The notes under the pieces were generated by a model. It ran no database searches. It had not been told where the DNA came from and saw nothing but the letters and a program-made list of their open reading frames with translations. From contig DPOH01000310.1 of the NCBI GenBank assembly GCA_003539755.1, forward strand, positions 1 to 17,975: a stretch of DNA of 17,975 nt, written 5' to 3'. Source of the DNA: Clostridium sp. GTDB taxonomy: Bacteria; Bacillota; Clostridia; Clostridiales; Clostridiaceae. A program made the position numbers and the translations under genes. Shown here in pieces: positions 6,244 through 14,096 of the stretch (the stretch's first letter is position 1; each line of letters opens with the position of its first letter).

Positions 6244-6387
6244 ATGTCTAAATATGAGAAATTAGAATATGCTCGCGCATATATAGTTCTTCAAAAGTAC
6301 GAAAATCTTTATTCAATGAGCGAAGCTTTATGTAAGGGCACAATATTTCCAGATTTATATAGACCTTATAAAAAGAATAAACATTAA
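6244..6387 (+). CDS. cotJA: Spore coat associated protein CotJA
   Basis: A 47-residue protein, first gene of the cotJ operon. Family hallmarks are present: LQKYENLYSMSEALCKGT followed by IFPDLYRPY (about 16-42), matching the conserved CotJA pattern in which a Gln-Lys-Tyr segment and an EAL..GT.FP.L..PY block make up most of the protein. ATG 6244 lies behind AAAGGATG (6230-6237). In Bacillus, CotJA is needed for CotJC to join the spore coat, and the proteins act in the mother cell late in sporulation. This copy is shorter than typical Bacillus CotJA, as in other clostridia. It sits 27 bases before cotJB. The operon is expected to be under mother-cell sigma factors, but I see no convincing sigma-E or sigma-K promoter match just upstream. 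Confidence 0.88.
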   Translation: MSKYEKLEYARAYIVLQKYENLYSMSEALCKGTIFPDLYRPYKKNKH

Positions 6388-6414
6388 TTTAAAGGATGAA
6401 TAAAGGAGATAGCT

Positions 6415-6666
6415 ATGGATTTAGAAAAGTTAACTTATGAAATACAAAAATTACAGTTTGCAGCTGTAGAATTAAATCTTTATCTTGATAATTTCCCAAA
6501 TAATAAAAAAGCTAAGGAAGATTATCAACAAGTTTCTAAGAAATTAAATGAATTAATTAAAGAATATGAAATATGCTATGGACCATTAAAGAATTTAGGT
6601 GCTGCATATATTCAAAATCCAGAGAAATGGGTAAATCAGCCTTGGCCTTGGGAATTATGCGATTAA
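6415..6666 (+). CDS. cotJB: Spore coat protein CotJB
   Basis: An 83-residue CotJB-family spore coat protein. The diagnostic LQFAAVELNLYLD (13-25) begins the first amphipathic helix. A second helix (about 32-52) follows, then YGPL (55-58) and the Trp-rich end W..QPWPWE (72-80). ATG 6415 is preceded by AAAGGAGAT (6400-6408). It lies between cotJA and cotJC with 27- and 14-base gaps, the standard cotJABC order. The protein is thought to help deposit the CotJC catalase in inner coat layers; I infer the same here. Full length, no oddities. Confidence 0.94.
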   Translation: MDLEKLTYEIQKLQFAAVELNLYLDNFPNNKKAKEDYQQVSKKLNELIKEYEICYGPLKNLGAAYIQNPEKWVNQPWPWELCD

Positions 6667-6680
6667 GGGGGATTTTATTA

Positions 6681-7259
6681 ATGTGGTATTATGTTAAAAA
6701 ATTAGAGTATCCAATAAATTTAAAATGTAACGATCTTAGAATGGCTAAATTTTTAATGTCTCAATATGGGGGACCAGATGGTGAATTAAGTGCTGCTCTT
6801 AGATATTTAAATCAGAGATTTACTATGCCAACAGGTAAATCAAAAGGATTATTAACTGATATTGGCACAGAAGAGATGGCTCATGTAGAAATGATTGCTA
6901 CTATGATTTATCAGCTAATGGATAATGCTTCTGTAGAAGATATAAAGAAAGCTGGTCTTGGTGGGCACTATACTGATCATGGAAAAGGATTATATTATTC
7001 AGATGCACAGGGAAATCCATGGACAGCAACTTATATACAGAATAAAGATGATGTAATAGCTGATTTGCATGAAGATATGGCTGCTGAACAGAAAGCAAGA
7101 GCAACTTATGAATGGCTTATTGATTTGACAGATGATCAAGATATAAAGGAAATATTACGTTTCTTAAGACAAAGAGAAGTAGTTCACTATCAAAGATTTG
7201 GCGAAGCTCTTATGAACGTACAAGATCATTATAATCAAAGAAGGTATAAGAAATATTAA
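6681..7259 (+). CDS. cotJC: Spore coat manganese catalase family protein CotJC
   Basis: A 192-residue manganese-catalase-type protein of the spore coat, expected to break down hydrogen peroxide at the spore surface. The di-manganese carboxylate ligands can be placed: E35 (GPDGELSAALRYLNQR), E65 and H68 in GTEEMAHVE, E136 (AAEQKARATYEWL), and H169 with nearby E166 (RQREVVHYQRFGEAL). The start MWYYVKKLEYP is the usual CotJC beginning. ATG 6681 is 9 bases behind AAGGGGG; an in-frame ATG at 6573 lies inside cotJB and lacks such a site. It is the last gene of cotJABC. The length fits CotJC, which is shorter than stand-alone manganese catalases. The unit ends at the hairpin at 7343-7377. Confidence 0.94.
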   Translation: MWYYVKKLEYPINLKCNDLRMAKFLMSQYGGPDGELSAALRYLNQRFTMPTGKSKGLLTDIGTEEMAHVEMIATMIYQLMDNASVEDIKKAGLGGHYTDHGKGLYYSDAQGNPWTATYIQNKDDVIADLHEDMAAEQKARATYEWLIDLTDDQDIKEILRFLRQREVVHYQRFGEALMNVQDHYNQRRYKKY

Positions 7260-7342
7260 TTTAGAAATTAAGAGGTTGATTGATGGAAGAAAAGATAAAA
7301 TTGCTTAATATGAGATAAAATAAAAATTGTTTTTAGGATAGG

Positions 7343-7377
7343 AAAGAAGGTCTAATATGTGTTATTAGGCCTTCTTT
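7343..7377. terminator. Bidirectional terminator between cotJC and the small minus-strand gene
   Basis: AAAGAAGGTCTAATA (7343-7357) pairs with TATTAGGCCTTCTTT (7363-7377), 15 bp with one G-T pair and a 5-base loop. The arms give short T-runs on both strands. Two convergent genes end on either side of it. Confidence 0.75.
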
Positions 7378-7381
7378 GTAG

Positions 7382-7555
7382 CTAATCTTGATAGCTAGAT
7401 AATTGTTGACATGCACTGTTAATTGAATCTATAGCAGATTGTATTTTTGCTTTATTATCAGCTTTTTCAGCAGAAGATAAAGCTTGTTGTAATGAACTTG
7501 TTGTGTTTTTTAGTGTAGACATTGATGAATCTACGTAATCTTTTGCTTTTGCCAT
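7382..7555 (-). CDS. Small helical protein, probably sporulation-expressed, function unknown
   Basis: A 57-residue protein starting MAKAKDYVDSS. It is rich in Ser, Ala, Gln and Lys, has no Trp and one Cys, and is predicted to be one long or two antiparallel amphipathic helices (TLKNTTSSLQQALSSA, then IQSAIDSINSACQQL). The start at 7555 is chosen because AAGGAG lies 9 bases before it; the ATG 9 bases further upstream overlaps that ribosome site. Upstream, GAATA (7615-7611) and CATACTA (7593-7587), 17 bases apart, match the forespore sigma-G consensus closely. The same bases partly fit sigma-E. Size and pattern faintly resemble the small DUF1657 spore proteins, but the similarity is too weak to assign. 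It probably functions in or on the spore. Confidence 0.72.
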   Translation of the reverse strand: MAKAKDYVDSSMSTLKNTTSSLQQALSSAEKADNKAKIQSAIDSINSACQQLSSYQD

Positions 7556-7586
7556 GTAAAACATCTCCTTAAATTGTTGTCATAAA

Positions 7587-7615
7587 TAGTATGCTTATAA
7601 ATTAATAATATATTC
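7587..7615 (-). promoter_or_regulatory. Sigma-G-like (or sigma-E-like) sporulation promoter
   Basis: Read on the minus strand: GAATA at 7615-7611, a 17-base spacer, then CATACTA at 7593-7587. Sigma-G is known to prefer GNATR and CATNNTA with about this spacing. ATATT followed after 13 bases by CATACTAT also resembles sigma-E. The start codon is about 30 bases downstream. Confidence 0.55.
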
Positions 7616-7790
7616 TATGTTAAAAAATGAAGAGTTTCATATATTAGTCTGTATAGTTATTTATTTCGATAAGCGATACTCCAAAATTTATTTTTGGATA
7701 GTAGAGCTTATTCAGCAAAAGAAGTTTCATTAAATATAAAGATATTGAAATTAATATGGTTATAATTTAGATGATTCTATTCACTAAAAT

Positions 7791-7819
7791 TTGACTTAAA
7801 ATAAAAAACTTTTTAAAAT
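7791..7819 (+). promoter_or_regulatory. Sigma-A type promoter for the cyclophilin gene
   Basis: TTGACT at 7791-7796 and TAAAAT at 7814-7819 with a 17-base spacer, each one base from consensus. Transcription would begin near 7826, leaving a leader of about 60 bases. Confidence 0.55.
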
Positions 7820-7886
7820 ATATGTAATTATAAAAATTGTAAAAAGTTGAAATTTAATATGAAGAAAAGGATAAGGTGAATAGAAG

Positions 7887-8549
7887 ATGAAAAGGTTTTT
7901 GAAATTAATGTTATCAGTTGTATGTATTTTCCCGATGATTCTTATGGGCTGTGGTAATTCTTCTACGGGTACAAAGACAGAAAATACAACAACTAATGAA
8001 GTAACGAAAAGCTCTGATGAAGAGAGTAAAAATCTTCCAATAGCAACAATTGAAGTTGAGGATTTTGGAACTATTGAAGCAGAATTGTATCCAGAAATTG
8101 CACCAAATACTGTGAATAATTTTATTTCATTAGCTAATAAAGGGTTTTATGATAATCTTACATTTCATAGAGTTATAAAGGATTTTATGATACAAGGTGG
8201 AGATCCTAATGGAAATGGGATGGGAGGTCCAGGATATGCTATAGAAGGTGAATTTACATCTAATGGATTTGCAAATTCTTTAAAACATACTGAAGGAGTC
8301 CTTTCTATGGCAAGAACTAGTAATCCTAATAGTGCAGGAAGTCAATTTTTTATAATGACAGGAGTAGCGCCTAATCTAGATGGAGAGTATGCGGCATTTG
8401 GTAAAGTTATATCTGGAATGGATGTTGTTGAAAAAATATCAGAAGTAAAGACTGATTCGCATGATAAGCCAGAAAAAAATGTAGTTATTAAGTCAATTAA
8501 AGTTGATACTAAAGGTGTAGACTATCCACAACCTAATACTGTTAAATAA
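7887..8549 (+). CDS. Lipoprotein peptidyl-prolyl cis-trans isomerase, cyclophilin type
   Basis: Membrane-anchored extracytoplasmic cyclophilin of 220 residues that catalyses proline cis-trans isomerisation and helps fold exported proteins. The signal peptide ends in lipobox LMGC with Cys22 lipidated, followed by a Thr/Ser/Glu linker to about 50. The cyclophilin domain spans about 51-205: PNTVNNFISLANKGFYD (73-89), FHRVI with catalytic Arg95, F100 and Q103 in DFMIQGGDPN, and SAGSQFFI at 149-156, then LDGEYAAFGKV. The usual bacterial single-domain form is recognisable, and the active-site residues are kept. ATG 7887 sits behind AAGGTGA (7873-7879). Transcribed alone, from the promoter at 7791-7819 to the terminator at 8652-8686. 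PrsA-type parvulins do a similar job but belong to another family. Confidence 0.94.
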   Translation: MKRFLKLMLSVVCIFPMILMGCGNSSTGTKTENTTTNEVTKSSDEESKNLPIATIEVEDFGTIEAELYPEIAPNTVNNFISLANKGFYDNLTFHRVIKDFMIQGGDPNGNGMGGPGYAIEGEFTSNGFANSLKHTEGVLSMARTSNPNSAGSQFFIMTGVAPNLDGEYAAFGKVISGMDVVEKISEVKTDSHDKPEKNVVIKSIKVDTKGVDYPQPNTVK

Positions 8550-8651
8550 TATTTTCATATAACTTATAGCTGAGTTAATATGCAAAATAGATTAAAATCA
8601 ATTATGTTGGATTATCAATTAAAAAATAGAAAATCAGGTTTTTAAGTAAAT

Positions 8652-8686
8652 AAAAAGAATTGAGTTTTTTGCTCAATTCTTTTTTA
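8652..8686 (+). terminator. Intrinsic terminator after the cyclophilin gene
   Basis: AAAAAGAATTGAG (8652-8664) pairs with CTCAATTCTTTTT (8672-8684), 13 bp, with a 7-base loop, and runs into further T. Classical form. Confidence 0.9.
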
Positions 8687-8748
8687 TTTATGAATAATAT
8701 AACATAATAATTAATATAAGTAGTTATAAGGTAAATTTCTAAATTTAG

Positions 8749-8774
8749 ATAACTGAAAAAAATAGTCATACTGT
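8749..8774 (+). promoter_or_regulatory. Possible sigma-E promoter of the prkA operon
   Basis: ATAAC (8749-8753), a 13-base spacer and CATACTGT (8767-8774) approximate the sigma-E pattern ATATT/CATACAAT. prkA, yhbH and spoVR homologues are sigma-E dependent in Bacillus, which supports the reading. The -35 match is only partial. Confidence 0.4.
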
Positions 8775-8816
8775 AACCTTTTAGATGAATATATTGTAAT
8801 TAGGAGGGGAGTGTTT

Positions 8817-10745
8817 ATGAGTATGAACTTTAAGGAATTTATAGAAACAGATAGAGAAAGATCCAATAAAGAAAAATTTGAGGGAACTTTTCTTGAATAT
8901 CTTGATATCGTTAAGGAACACCCTGAAATTGTCAAATTAGCACATAAAAGAATTTATGACATGATTATAAGCAAAGGTGTTGAAGAATTAAAGGGTGAAG
9001 AAAATCCACGCATTAGAAAGATATATGGGAATGATGTAATAAGAAGATACGGTTTCTTTAAAAATGAATTTTATGGAATTGATAAGGTTATTATGAAACT
9101 TGCCAATTATTTTAAATCAGCAGCTATGAAGGGTGAAGAAGCTAGACAAGTTTTATATTTGGTAGGTCCTGTTGGTGCAGGTAAATCATCTATAGTAGAA
9201 AGTTTAAAATCAGCACTAGAAGATTGTGAACCAGTATATGCATTGAAGGGCTGCCCTATGCATGAAGAACCTCTTCATTTAATTCCAAAGCATTTAAGGC
9301 CAAAATTTGAAGAAATGCTTGGCGTTCAAATAGAAGGGGATTTATGCCCAGTATGTAGATATAAATTAATGCATGAATTAAATGGTATGTATGAAGATTT
9401 TCCAGTAGAGAGAACAGGATTCTCTATAAGATCTAGAAAGGGTGTAGGTGTTGTTCCACCAGTTGACCCTAATAATCAGGATACTTCAATACTTACAGGT
9501 TCAATTGATATTTCAAAAATGGATTTATATTCAGAAGATGATCCAAGAATATTCTCATTAAATGGTGCATTCAATGTTGGTAACAGAGGACTAGTTGAAT
9601 TTATAGAAGTATTTAAAAATGATGTTGAGTATCTTCATACAATTATTACTGCCACTCAAGAAAAATCAGTACCATCACCAGGTAAAGGTTCAATGATATA
9701 TTTTGATGGTGTTATTGTTGCCCATTCAAATGAAGCTGAATGGAATAAATTTAAATCTGATCATACAAATGAAGCTATATTAGATAGAATTGTTAAAATA
9801 GAAGTTCCTTACTGCTTAGAACTAGATGAAGAAGTTAAGATTTATCAAAAGATTCTTAGAAAGAGTAATTTCAAAGCTCATATAGCACCTCATACTATTG
9901 AAGTAGCTGCTATGTTTGCTATTCTTTCAAGATTAGTTCCATCTGCAAAGGTTGATGCTATGACTAAGCTTAAGATTTATAACGGTGAAGAAATAGTTGA
10001 AAAAGGAACTACTAAGAAGATAGATATAACTGAGCTTAGAGAAGAAGCAGGTCAATATGAAGGTATGAAGGGTATAAGTACTAGATTTATTATAAAAGCT
10101 ATTGATAATGCACTTTCTGAATCAGAATACGACTGTATCAATCCATTAAGTATAATGGAAAGCATGATAAAGTCAGTTAAAGAATTAGATATTGCTTCAG
10201 ATGAAAAGAAGAAATATCTTGGGTTTATTCAGGATAATATTAGAAAAGAATACAATAAGATTCTTGAAAGGGAAATTACAAAAGCATTTATTCATTCATT
10301 TAGAGAACAGGCTGAAAGTCTTTTCAATAATTATATAGATAATGCAGAAGCCTATGTTAATAAGAGCAAGATAAAAGATGTGTCTACAGGTGAAGAACTT
10401 AACCCAGATGAAGACTTTATGAGAAGTATAGAAGAGCAGATTGGTGTTTATGCAGCTTCAGCTAAGGGATTTAGATCTGATGTAACTTCTTATATGTTCT
10501 ACATTATAAGAAAGGGTGGAAAACTTGATTATACATCATATGAACCATTGAAAGAAGCAATAGAAAAGAAACTTACTGCTTCAGTTAAAGATTTATCTAG
10601 AATTATAACTAAATCTAAAGTAAGGGATAAAGAACAGGCTGAAAAGTATAATTCTATGGTTGAAGAAATGAAGAAAAACGGCTATTGCCTTCACTGCTGT
10701 GATGTAATATTAAAATATGCTGCTAATAACCTATGGAGAGATTAA
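8817..10745 (+). CDS. prkA: PrkA/YeaG family serine protein kinase or AAA+ protein
   Basis: A 642-residue cytoplasmic AAA+ protein annotated in this family as a serine protein kinase; in Bacillus it is needed for efficient sporulation and has also been proposed to act as an ATP-dependent protease. The N-terminal AAA_PrkA domain covers about 20-380 with Walker A GPVGAGKS (117-124). Conserved PrkA segments include CPMHEEPLHLIP (146-157), CPVC (177-180) and RGLVEFIEVFK (257-267). The PrkA C-terminal kinase-like domain follows, and the protein ends NGYCLHCC. ATG 8817 is chosen: AGGAGGGG (8802-8809) is 7 bases before it and only 1 base before GTG 8811. First gene of prkA-yhbH-spoVR, only 6 bases before yhbH. 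Likely expressed in the mother cell. Full length. Confidence 0.93.
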   Translation: MSMNFKEFIETDRERSNKEKFEGTFLEYLDIVKEHPEIVKLAHKRIYDMIISKGVEELKGEENPRIRKIYGNDVIRRYGFFKNEFYGIDKVIMKLANYFKSAAMKGEEARQVLYLVGPVGAGKSSIVESLKSALEDCEPVYALKGCPMHEEPLHLIPKHLRPKFEEMLGVQIEGDLCPVCRYKLMHELNGMYEDFPVERTGFSIRSRKGVGVVPPVDPNNQDTSILTGSIDISKMDLYSEDDPRIFSLNGAFNVGNRGLVEFIEVFKNDVEYLHTIITATQEKSVPSPGKGSMIYFDGVIVAHSNEAEWNKFKSDHTNEAILDRIVKIEVPYCLELDEEVKIYQKILRKSNFKAHIAPHTIEVAAMFAILSRLVPSAKVDAMTKLKIYNGEEIVEKGTTKKIDITELREEAGQYEGMKGISTRFIIKAIDNALSESEYDCINPLSIMESMIKSVKELDIASDEKKKYLGFIQDNIRKEYNKILEREITKAFIHSFREQAESLFNNYIDNAEAYVNKSKIKDVSTGEELNPDEDFMRSIEEQIGVYAASAKGFRSDVTSYMFYIIRKGGKLDYTSYEPLKEAIEKKLTASVKDLSRIITKSKVRDKEQAEKYNSMVEEMKKNGYCLHCCDVILKYAANNLWRD

Positions 10746-10751
10746 AAAGCC

Positions 10752-11927
10752 ATGGCCATTTTCAGAGATTATACAAATAATCAGATTGATCATGACAGAT
10801 CCATAGAAGATAGAAGAAGGCATAGACAATTAGTAGAAAAATCTATAAAAGAAAACCTAGGAGATATATTATCAGAGGAAAGTATCGTTGGAGAAAGTAA
10901 GAATAAGAAATTTAAAATTCCTATTAAGGGAATTAAGGAATATCAGTTTGTATACGGAAGAAACTCTAAAGGGGTAGCAACTGGAGTTGGTGATGAACAG
11001 CGTGGAGATAAGATAGGCAATGGAAAGAAACAGATGGCTCAAGGAAAGCAGGGAGCTGGAAATGATGAGGGTGATGATGTCTATGAAACAGAAATTACAC
11101 TTGAAGAACTTATGGATTATATATCTGAAGATTTAGATCTCCCTAATTTAGATAAGAAAAAATATTCTGAAATAGTAACTGAAACAAGTGGTAAGAAGAG
11201 GGGATATCAGCTTCATGGTATAAGACCAAGACTTGCAAAGAAAAAGACTGTAATGACTAAGATAGCTAGAAAACAGGGAAAGAAAAGAGCTCTAAGAGAA
11301 ATGGATATGGAATATGAATTAGAAAGATTTCCATTTAGAGAAGATGACCTTAGATATTACAGAGTAAAGATGAAGCCTAGAAAAGAAAGTAATGCTGTTA
11401 TGATATTTATAATGGATGCATCAGGTTCAATGGATGTTACTAAAAAATATCTTGCTAGATCTTACTTTTTCGTACTGGCTACTTTTTTGAAGAGGAAATA
11501 CAACAATATAGCTTTTGAGTTTATATATCATACAACTGTAGCTAAGCGAGTAGATGAGTTTGAATTCTTTCATAAATCAGAATCAGGAGGAACATATATA
11601 TCTAGTGGAATAAAGGAAGCTTTAAATGTAATAGAAGAAAAATATCCTGTTTCTGCATGGAATATATACAGCATATATGCAAGTGATGGTGACAACTGGT
11701 CTGAAGATAATGAAAGAGCAATTGAAGCTGTAAAAAAGATATGTGAGGTAAGTAATTTATTTGGATATGCAGAATTACTTCCATCCACATATACTACAAC
11801 AATGTATCATAAATTTAAGAAAGAAATAGATAATCCTAAATTTGTTCCTGTAATAATAAAAGAGAAAAAAGATTTATGGGATGCACTTAAGATTATGTTA
11901 AGGAAGGAGTTAAAGGAGGAAGAGTAA
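10752..11927 (+). CDS. yhbH: YhbH/YeaH family sporulation protein with VWA-like domain
   Basis: A 391-residue DUF444 (YeaH/YhbH) protein. The N-terminal half is highly charged and starts with AIFRDYTNN..DRS..DR.RH. It includes a Gly/Lys/Gln-rich low-complexity stretch at about 75-105 and a basic segment KKKTVMTKIARKQGKKRAL. The second half is a von Willebrand A-type domain whose metal site DASGS lies at 222-226, followed by GGTYIS and the ASDGDNW motif. Homologues are partners of PrkA/YeaG kinase and of SpoVR, and in Bacillus yhbH is a sigma-E gene required for normal spores. It lies 6 bases after prkA and abuts spoVR with no gap, so translation is probably coupled. The ribosome site is weak (GGAG 13 bases upstream), which fits coupling. 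The biochemical role is unknown. Confidence 0.92.
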   Translation: MAIFRDYTNNQIDHDRSIEDRRRHRQLVEKSIKENLGDILSEESIVGESKNKKFKIPIKGIKEYQFVYGRNSKGVATGVGDEQRGDKIGNGKKQMAQGKQGAGNDEGDDVYETEITLEELMDYISEDLDLPNLDKKKYSEIVTETSGKKRGYQLHGIRPRLAKKKTVMTKIARKQGKKRALREMDMEYELERFPFREDDLRYYRVKMKPRKESNAVMIFIMDASGSMDVTKKYLARSYFFVLATFLKRKYNNIAFEFIYHTTVAKRVDEFEFFHKSESGGTYISSGIKEALNVIEEKYPVSAWNIYSIYASDGDNWSEDNERAIEAVKKICEVSNLFGYAELLPSTYTTTMYHKFKKEIDNPKFVPVIIKEKKDLWDALKIMLRKELKEEE

Positions 11928-13298
11928 TTGAAATATAGTATAAGAGATCTTGAAAAATGGAATGAAAAAATAGAAGCTAAAGTTCAAGAATATGGACTAG
12001 ATTATTATCCTCAAGAGTTTGAGCTCATTGGTTTTAATGAAATGATTGGTTATGAAGCGTATGTTGGAATGCCATCAAGGTATCCTCATTGGAGCTTTGG
12101 TAAGTCATATGAAAAAAGCAAAACACTCTATTCCTTAAATCTTACTGGTCTTCCTTATGAAATGGTAATAAATTCAGACCCATGTCTTGCATATCTTATG
12201 AAAGATAATACTCTACTTTTGCAAATATTAACTATGGCTCATGTGTATGGGCATAATGATTTTTTTAAGAATAATAGACTATTTAAACAGGCTACTAATG
12301 CAAAGTATACGTTAGAAATGTTTAATTTAGATTCAAAGATTATACGCTCATATATTGATGATCCTAGTATTGGGTATGCTAAAGTAGAGAGAATTTTAGA
12401 TGCTGCTCATGCAATAAGATATCAGATAGGTAGAGCAATCGGGGTGAAGGAACTTTCAGATGAAGAGATAAAGAAAAATATGCTTGATGAGTATGAATAT
12501 AAAAAAGAAAATAGAAGCATACTTGATGTTTATGAGGAAATAGAACTTCCAAATGTAGAAAAAATTCCATTAGAGCCTGATGATGACGTTATGGGATTTA
12601 TAATAAAGTATGGATCTCTTTCTGAATGGGAAAAATCAATATTAAAAATTGTTAAGAGAGAAACAGAGTACTTTATTCCGCAAATAGAAACTAAGATAAT
12701 GAATGAAGGATGGGCAAGTTATACACATTATAATATTTTAAAGGAACTTGATCTTCCACAAGATCTTCATTTAGAATTTTTAAAACGTCATAATGATGTA
12801 ATTGCTCCAATGATAGGTGGTTTGAATCCATATTATATAGGCTTTAAAATATTTGAAGATCTAGATAAGAAATATGGAAAAGATAAAATATTTGAAGTAA
12901 GAGAGATAGAGAGGGATTCTTCTTTCTTAAGAAGATATTTAACTAAGGAACTTTGTGAAGAGTTGAATTTATTTGAGTATAATCATAGAACATTTGATAC
13001 AGTAATAGAAGAAATATCTGATGAGGAAGGCTGGAAGAAGATAAGAGATACATTAAGCTATACTTCAGGTATGGGAAATATACCATATGTTAGGGTGATT
13101 GATATGGATAAAAAGGATTATACTCTTACTTTAGAAAATATCTTTGATGGAAGAGCATTAGAGTTGTCTTATGCAAAAGAAACTCTTAGATATGTCCAGG
13201 AACTTTGGGGACATAGGGTAAAATTAATAACAAGAGGAACAGACAATCAGGAGATAATTATAACTTGTGATCAGGATAAAAAGATTACAATAGATTAG
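11928..13298 (+). CDS. spoVR: SpoVR family protein, spore cortex formation
   Basis: A 456-residue SpoVR protein, required for proper spore cortex formation in Bacillus; its biochemical activity is not established. Family marks: DYYPQEFELIGFNEMI near 25-40, YP.WSFGK (52-59), HVYGHNDFFKNN (105-116), NEGWASYTHY (259-268), then NPYYIGFKIFEDLD. The HVYGH and EGWASYTH segments carry His/Glu/Asp arrangements that resemble a metal site, which is my inference. The TTG start at 11928 is 9 bases behind AAAGGAGGA and directly follows the yhbH stop codon. Last gene of the three-gene unit; the same trio occurs as yeaG-yeaH-ycgB in enterobacteria. Closed by a 16-bp terminator. Confidence 0.94.
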   Translation: MKYSIRDLEKWNEKIEAKVQEYGLDYYPQEFELIGFNEMIGYEAYVGMPSRYPHWSFGKSYEKSKTLYSLNLTGLPYEMVINSDPCLAYLMKDNTLLLQILTMAHVYGHNDFFKNNRLFKQATNAKYTLEMFNLDSKIIRSYIDDPSIGYAKVERILDAAHAIRYQIGRAIGVKELSDEEIKKNMLDEYEYKKENRSILDVYEEIELPNVEKIPLEPDDDVMGFIIKYGSLSEWEKSILKIVKRETEYFIPQIETKIMNEGWASYTHYNILKELDLPQDLHLEFLKRHNDVIAPMIGGLNPYYIGFKIFEDLDKKYGKDKIFEVREIERDSSFLRRYLTKELCEELNLFEYNHRTFDTVIEEISDEEGWKKIRDTLSYTSGMGNIPYVRVIDMDKKDYTLTLENIFDGRALELSYAKETLRYVQELWGHRVKLITRGTDNQEIIITCDQDKKITID

Positions 13299-13312
13299 TA
13301 ATATATTTTTAT

Positions 13313-13362
13313 AATTCCCTACACTTTAAGTGCATGATTTTATGTAAAGTGTAGGGAATTTT
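13313..13362 (+). terminator. Intrinsic terminator after spoVR
   Basis: AATTCCCTACACTTTA (13313-13328) pairs perfectly over 16 bp with TAAAGTGTAGGGAATT (13345-13360), loop of 16 bases, followed by TTAATTTT. Ends the prkA operon. Confidence 0.85.
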
Positions 13363-13538
13363 AATTTTGAAGGAATTAGATAGACTGTATTAGATGAAAA
13401 AATTTGTAGTATTAAAAATAGAAACTTTATGAAAAATATTAAAGAATTTGATTTTATCAGTTTTAATGTATGTGTAACTGAATAAGAAAAATATGAATAA
13501 TATATAAAGATATAAAATAATACTTAGGAGTTTTTAAG

Positions 13539-14081
13539 ATGAACCTTAAGGGTAGCAAAACTGAGAAAAATTTATTAAAGACATTTGCTGGTGAATCAAG
13601 GGCTAGAAATAAATATAATCTATATGCAGAAAAAGCTAAATCAGAAGGATATATGTGGATTGCTGAAGTATTTGAATCCATTGCTTTAAATGAATATGCT
13701 CATGCAAGAGAAGTGTATAAGAGGTATTTAGATAGAGTATGCTGTACAAAAAATAATCTTATAGAATCAGCAATTAGTGAAGCTGAGGAAAGCAAAGTTG
13801 TATATAAAAATTTTGAAAATATGGCTAGAGAAGAGGGGTTTGATGAAATAGCTGATTTTTATAAAGAGCTTCAAGAAGTTGAAGAAAGTCATAAAGAAAA
13901 ATTTCTTGATTTAGCTAAGAGGGTAAAAGATAATATGATTTTTACTTCAGAAAAGAAATCATATTGGAAATGTTTAAATTGTGGGTATATATATGAAGGT
14001 TGTGAAGCACCTGAAAAATGTCCATTATGTAGATATCCTAAATCTTATTTTAAAAAATTGAAAGGTAAGGATTGCAGGTAG
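13539..14081 (+). CDS. rbr: Rubrerythrin
   Basis: A 180-residue rubrerythrin, a peroxide-reducing di-iron protein of anaerobes that receives electrons at a C-terminal rubredoxin-like iron site. The ferritin-like part has candidate ligands E19 (FAGESRARNKY), E52 and H55 (NEYAHA), E81 and E84 (SEAEES), E116 and H118 (EVEESHKEKF). The rubredoxin-like end holds WKCLNCGY (143-150) and CPLC (161-164), giving the four Cys iron site. ATG 13539 lies behind AGGAG. It is slightly shorter than classical rubrerythrins, with no missing ligand. AGGAGGG of the next gene overlaps its stop region, so at least one orphan gene is co-transcribed with it. No PerR-like operator could be identified upstream. Confidence 0.94.
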   Translation: MNLKGSKTEKNLLKTFAGESRARNKYNLYAEKAKSEGYMWIAEVFESIALNEYAHAREVYKRYLDRVCCTKNNLIESAISEAEESKVVYKNFENMAREEGFDEIADFYKELQEVEESHKEKFLDLAKRVKDNMIFTSEKKSYWKCLNCGYIYEGCEAPEKCPLCRYPKSYFKKLKGKDCR

Positions 14082-14096
14082 GAGGGCAATAAACTA

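Larger units (their letters stand above)
7556..7886. other. Divergent intergenic region between the small spore gene and the cyclophilin gene
   Basis: Holds the sporulation-type promoter at 7587-7615 (minus), an imperfect hairpin at 7669-7711 and the vegetative-type promoter at 7791-7819 (plus). In the hairpin, ATAAGC, TACT and CCAAAA pair with TTTTGG, AGTA and GCTTAT. I see no reading frame of note here. Confidence 0.5.

Noticed and set aside
7283..7318. Eleven-codon reading frame after cotJC with AAGAGG upstream.
   Set aside because: Too short to support as a gene without conservation data.
8711..8935. Minus-strand 74-codon reading frame across the prkA start.
   Set aside because: Overlaps a certain gene and its promoter, with no ribosome site; a shadow frame.
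13363..13538. PerR operator or riboswitch upstream of rubrerythrin.
   Set aside because: No PerR-type palindrome was found; only a weak 6-bp TCAGTT/AACTGA pairing and AT-rich sequence.
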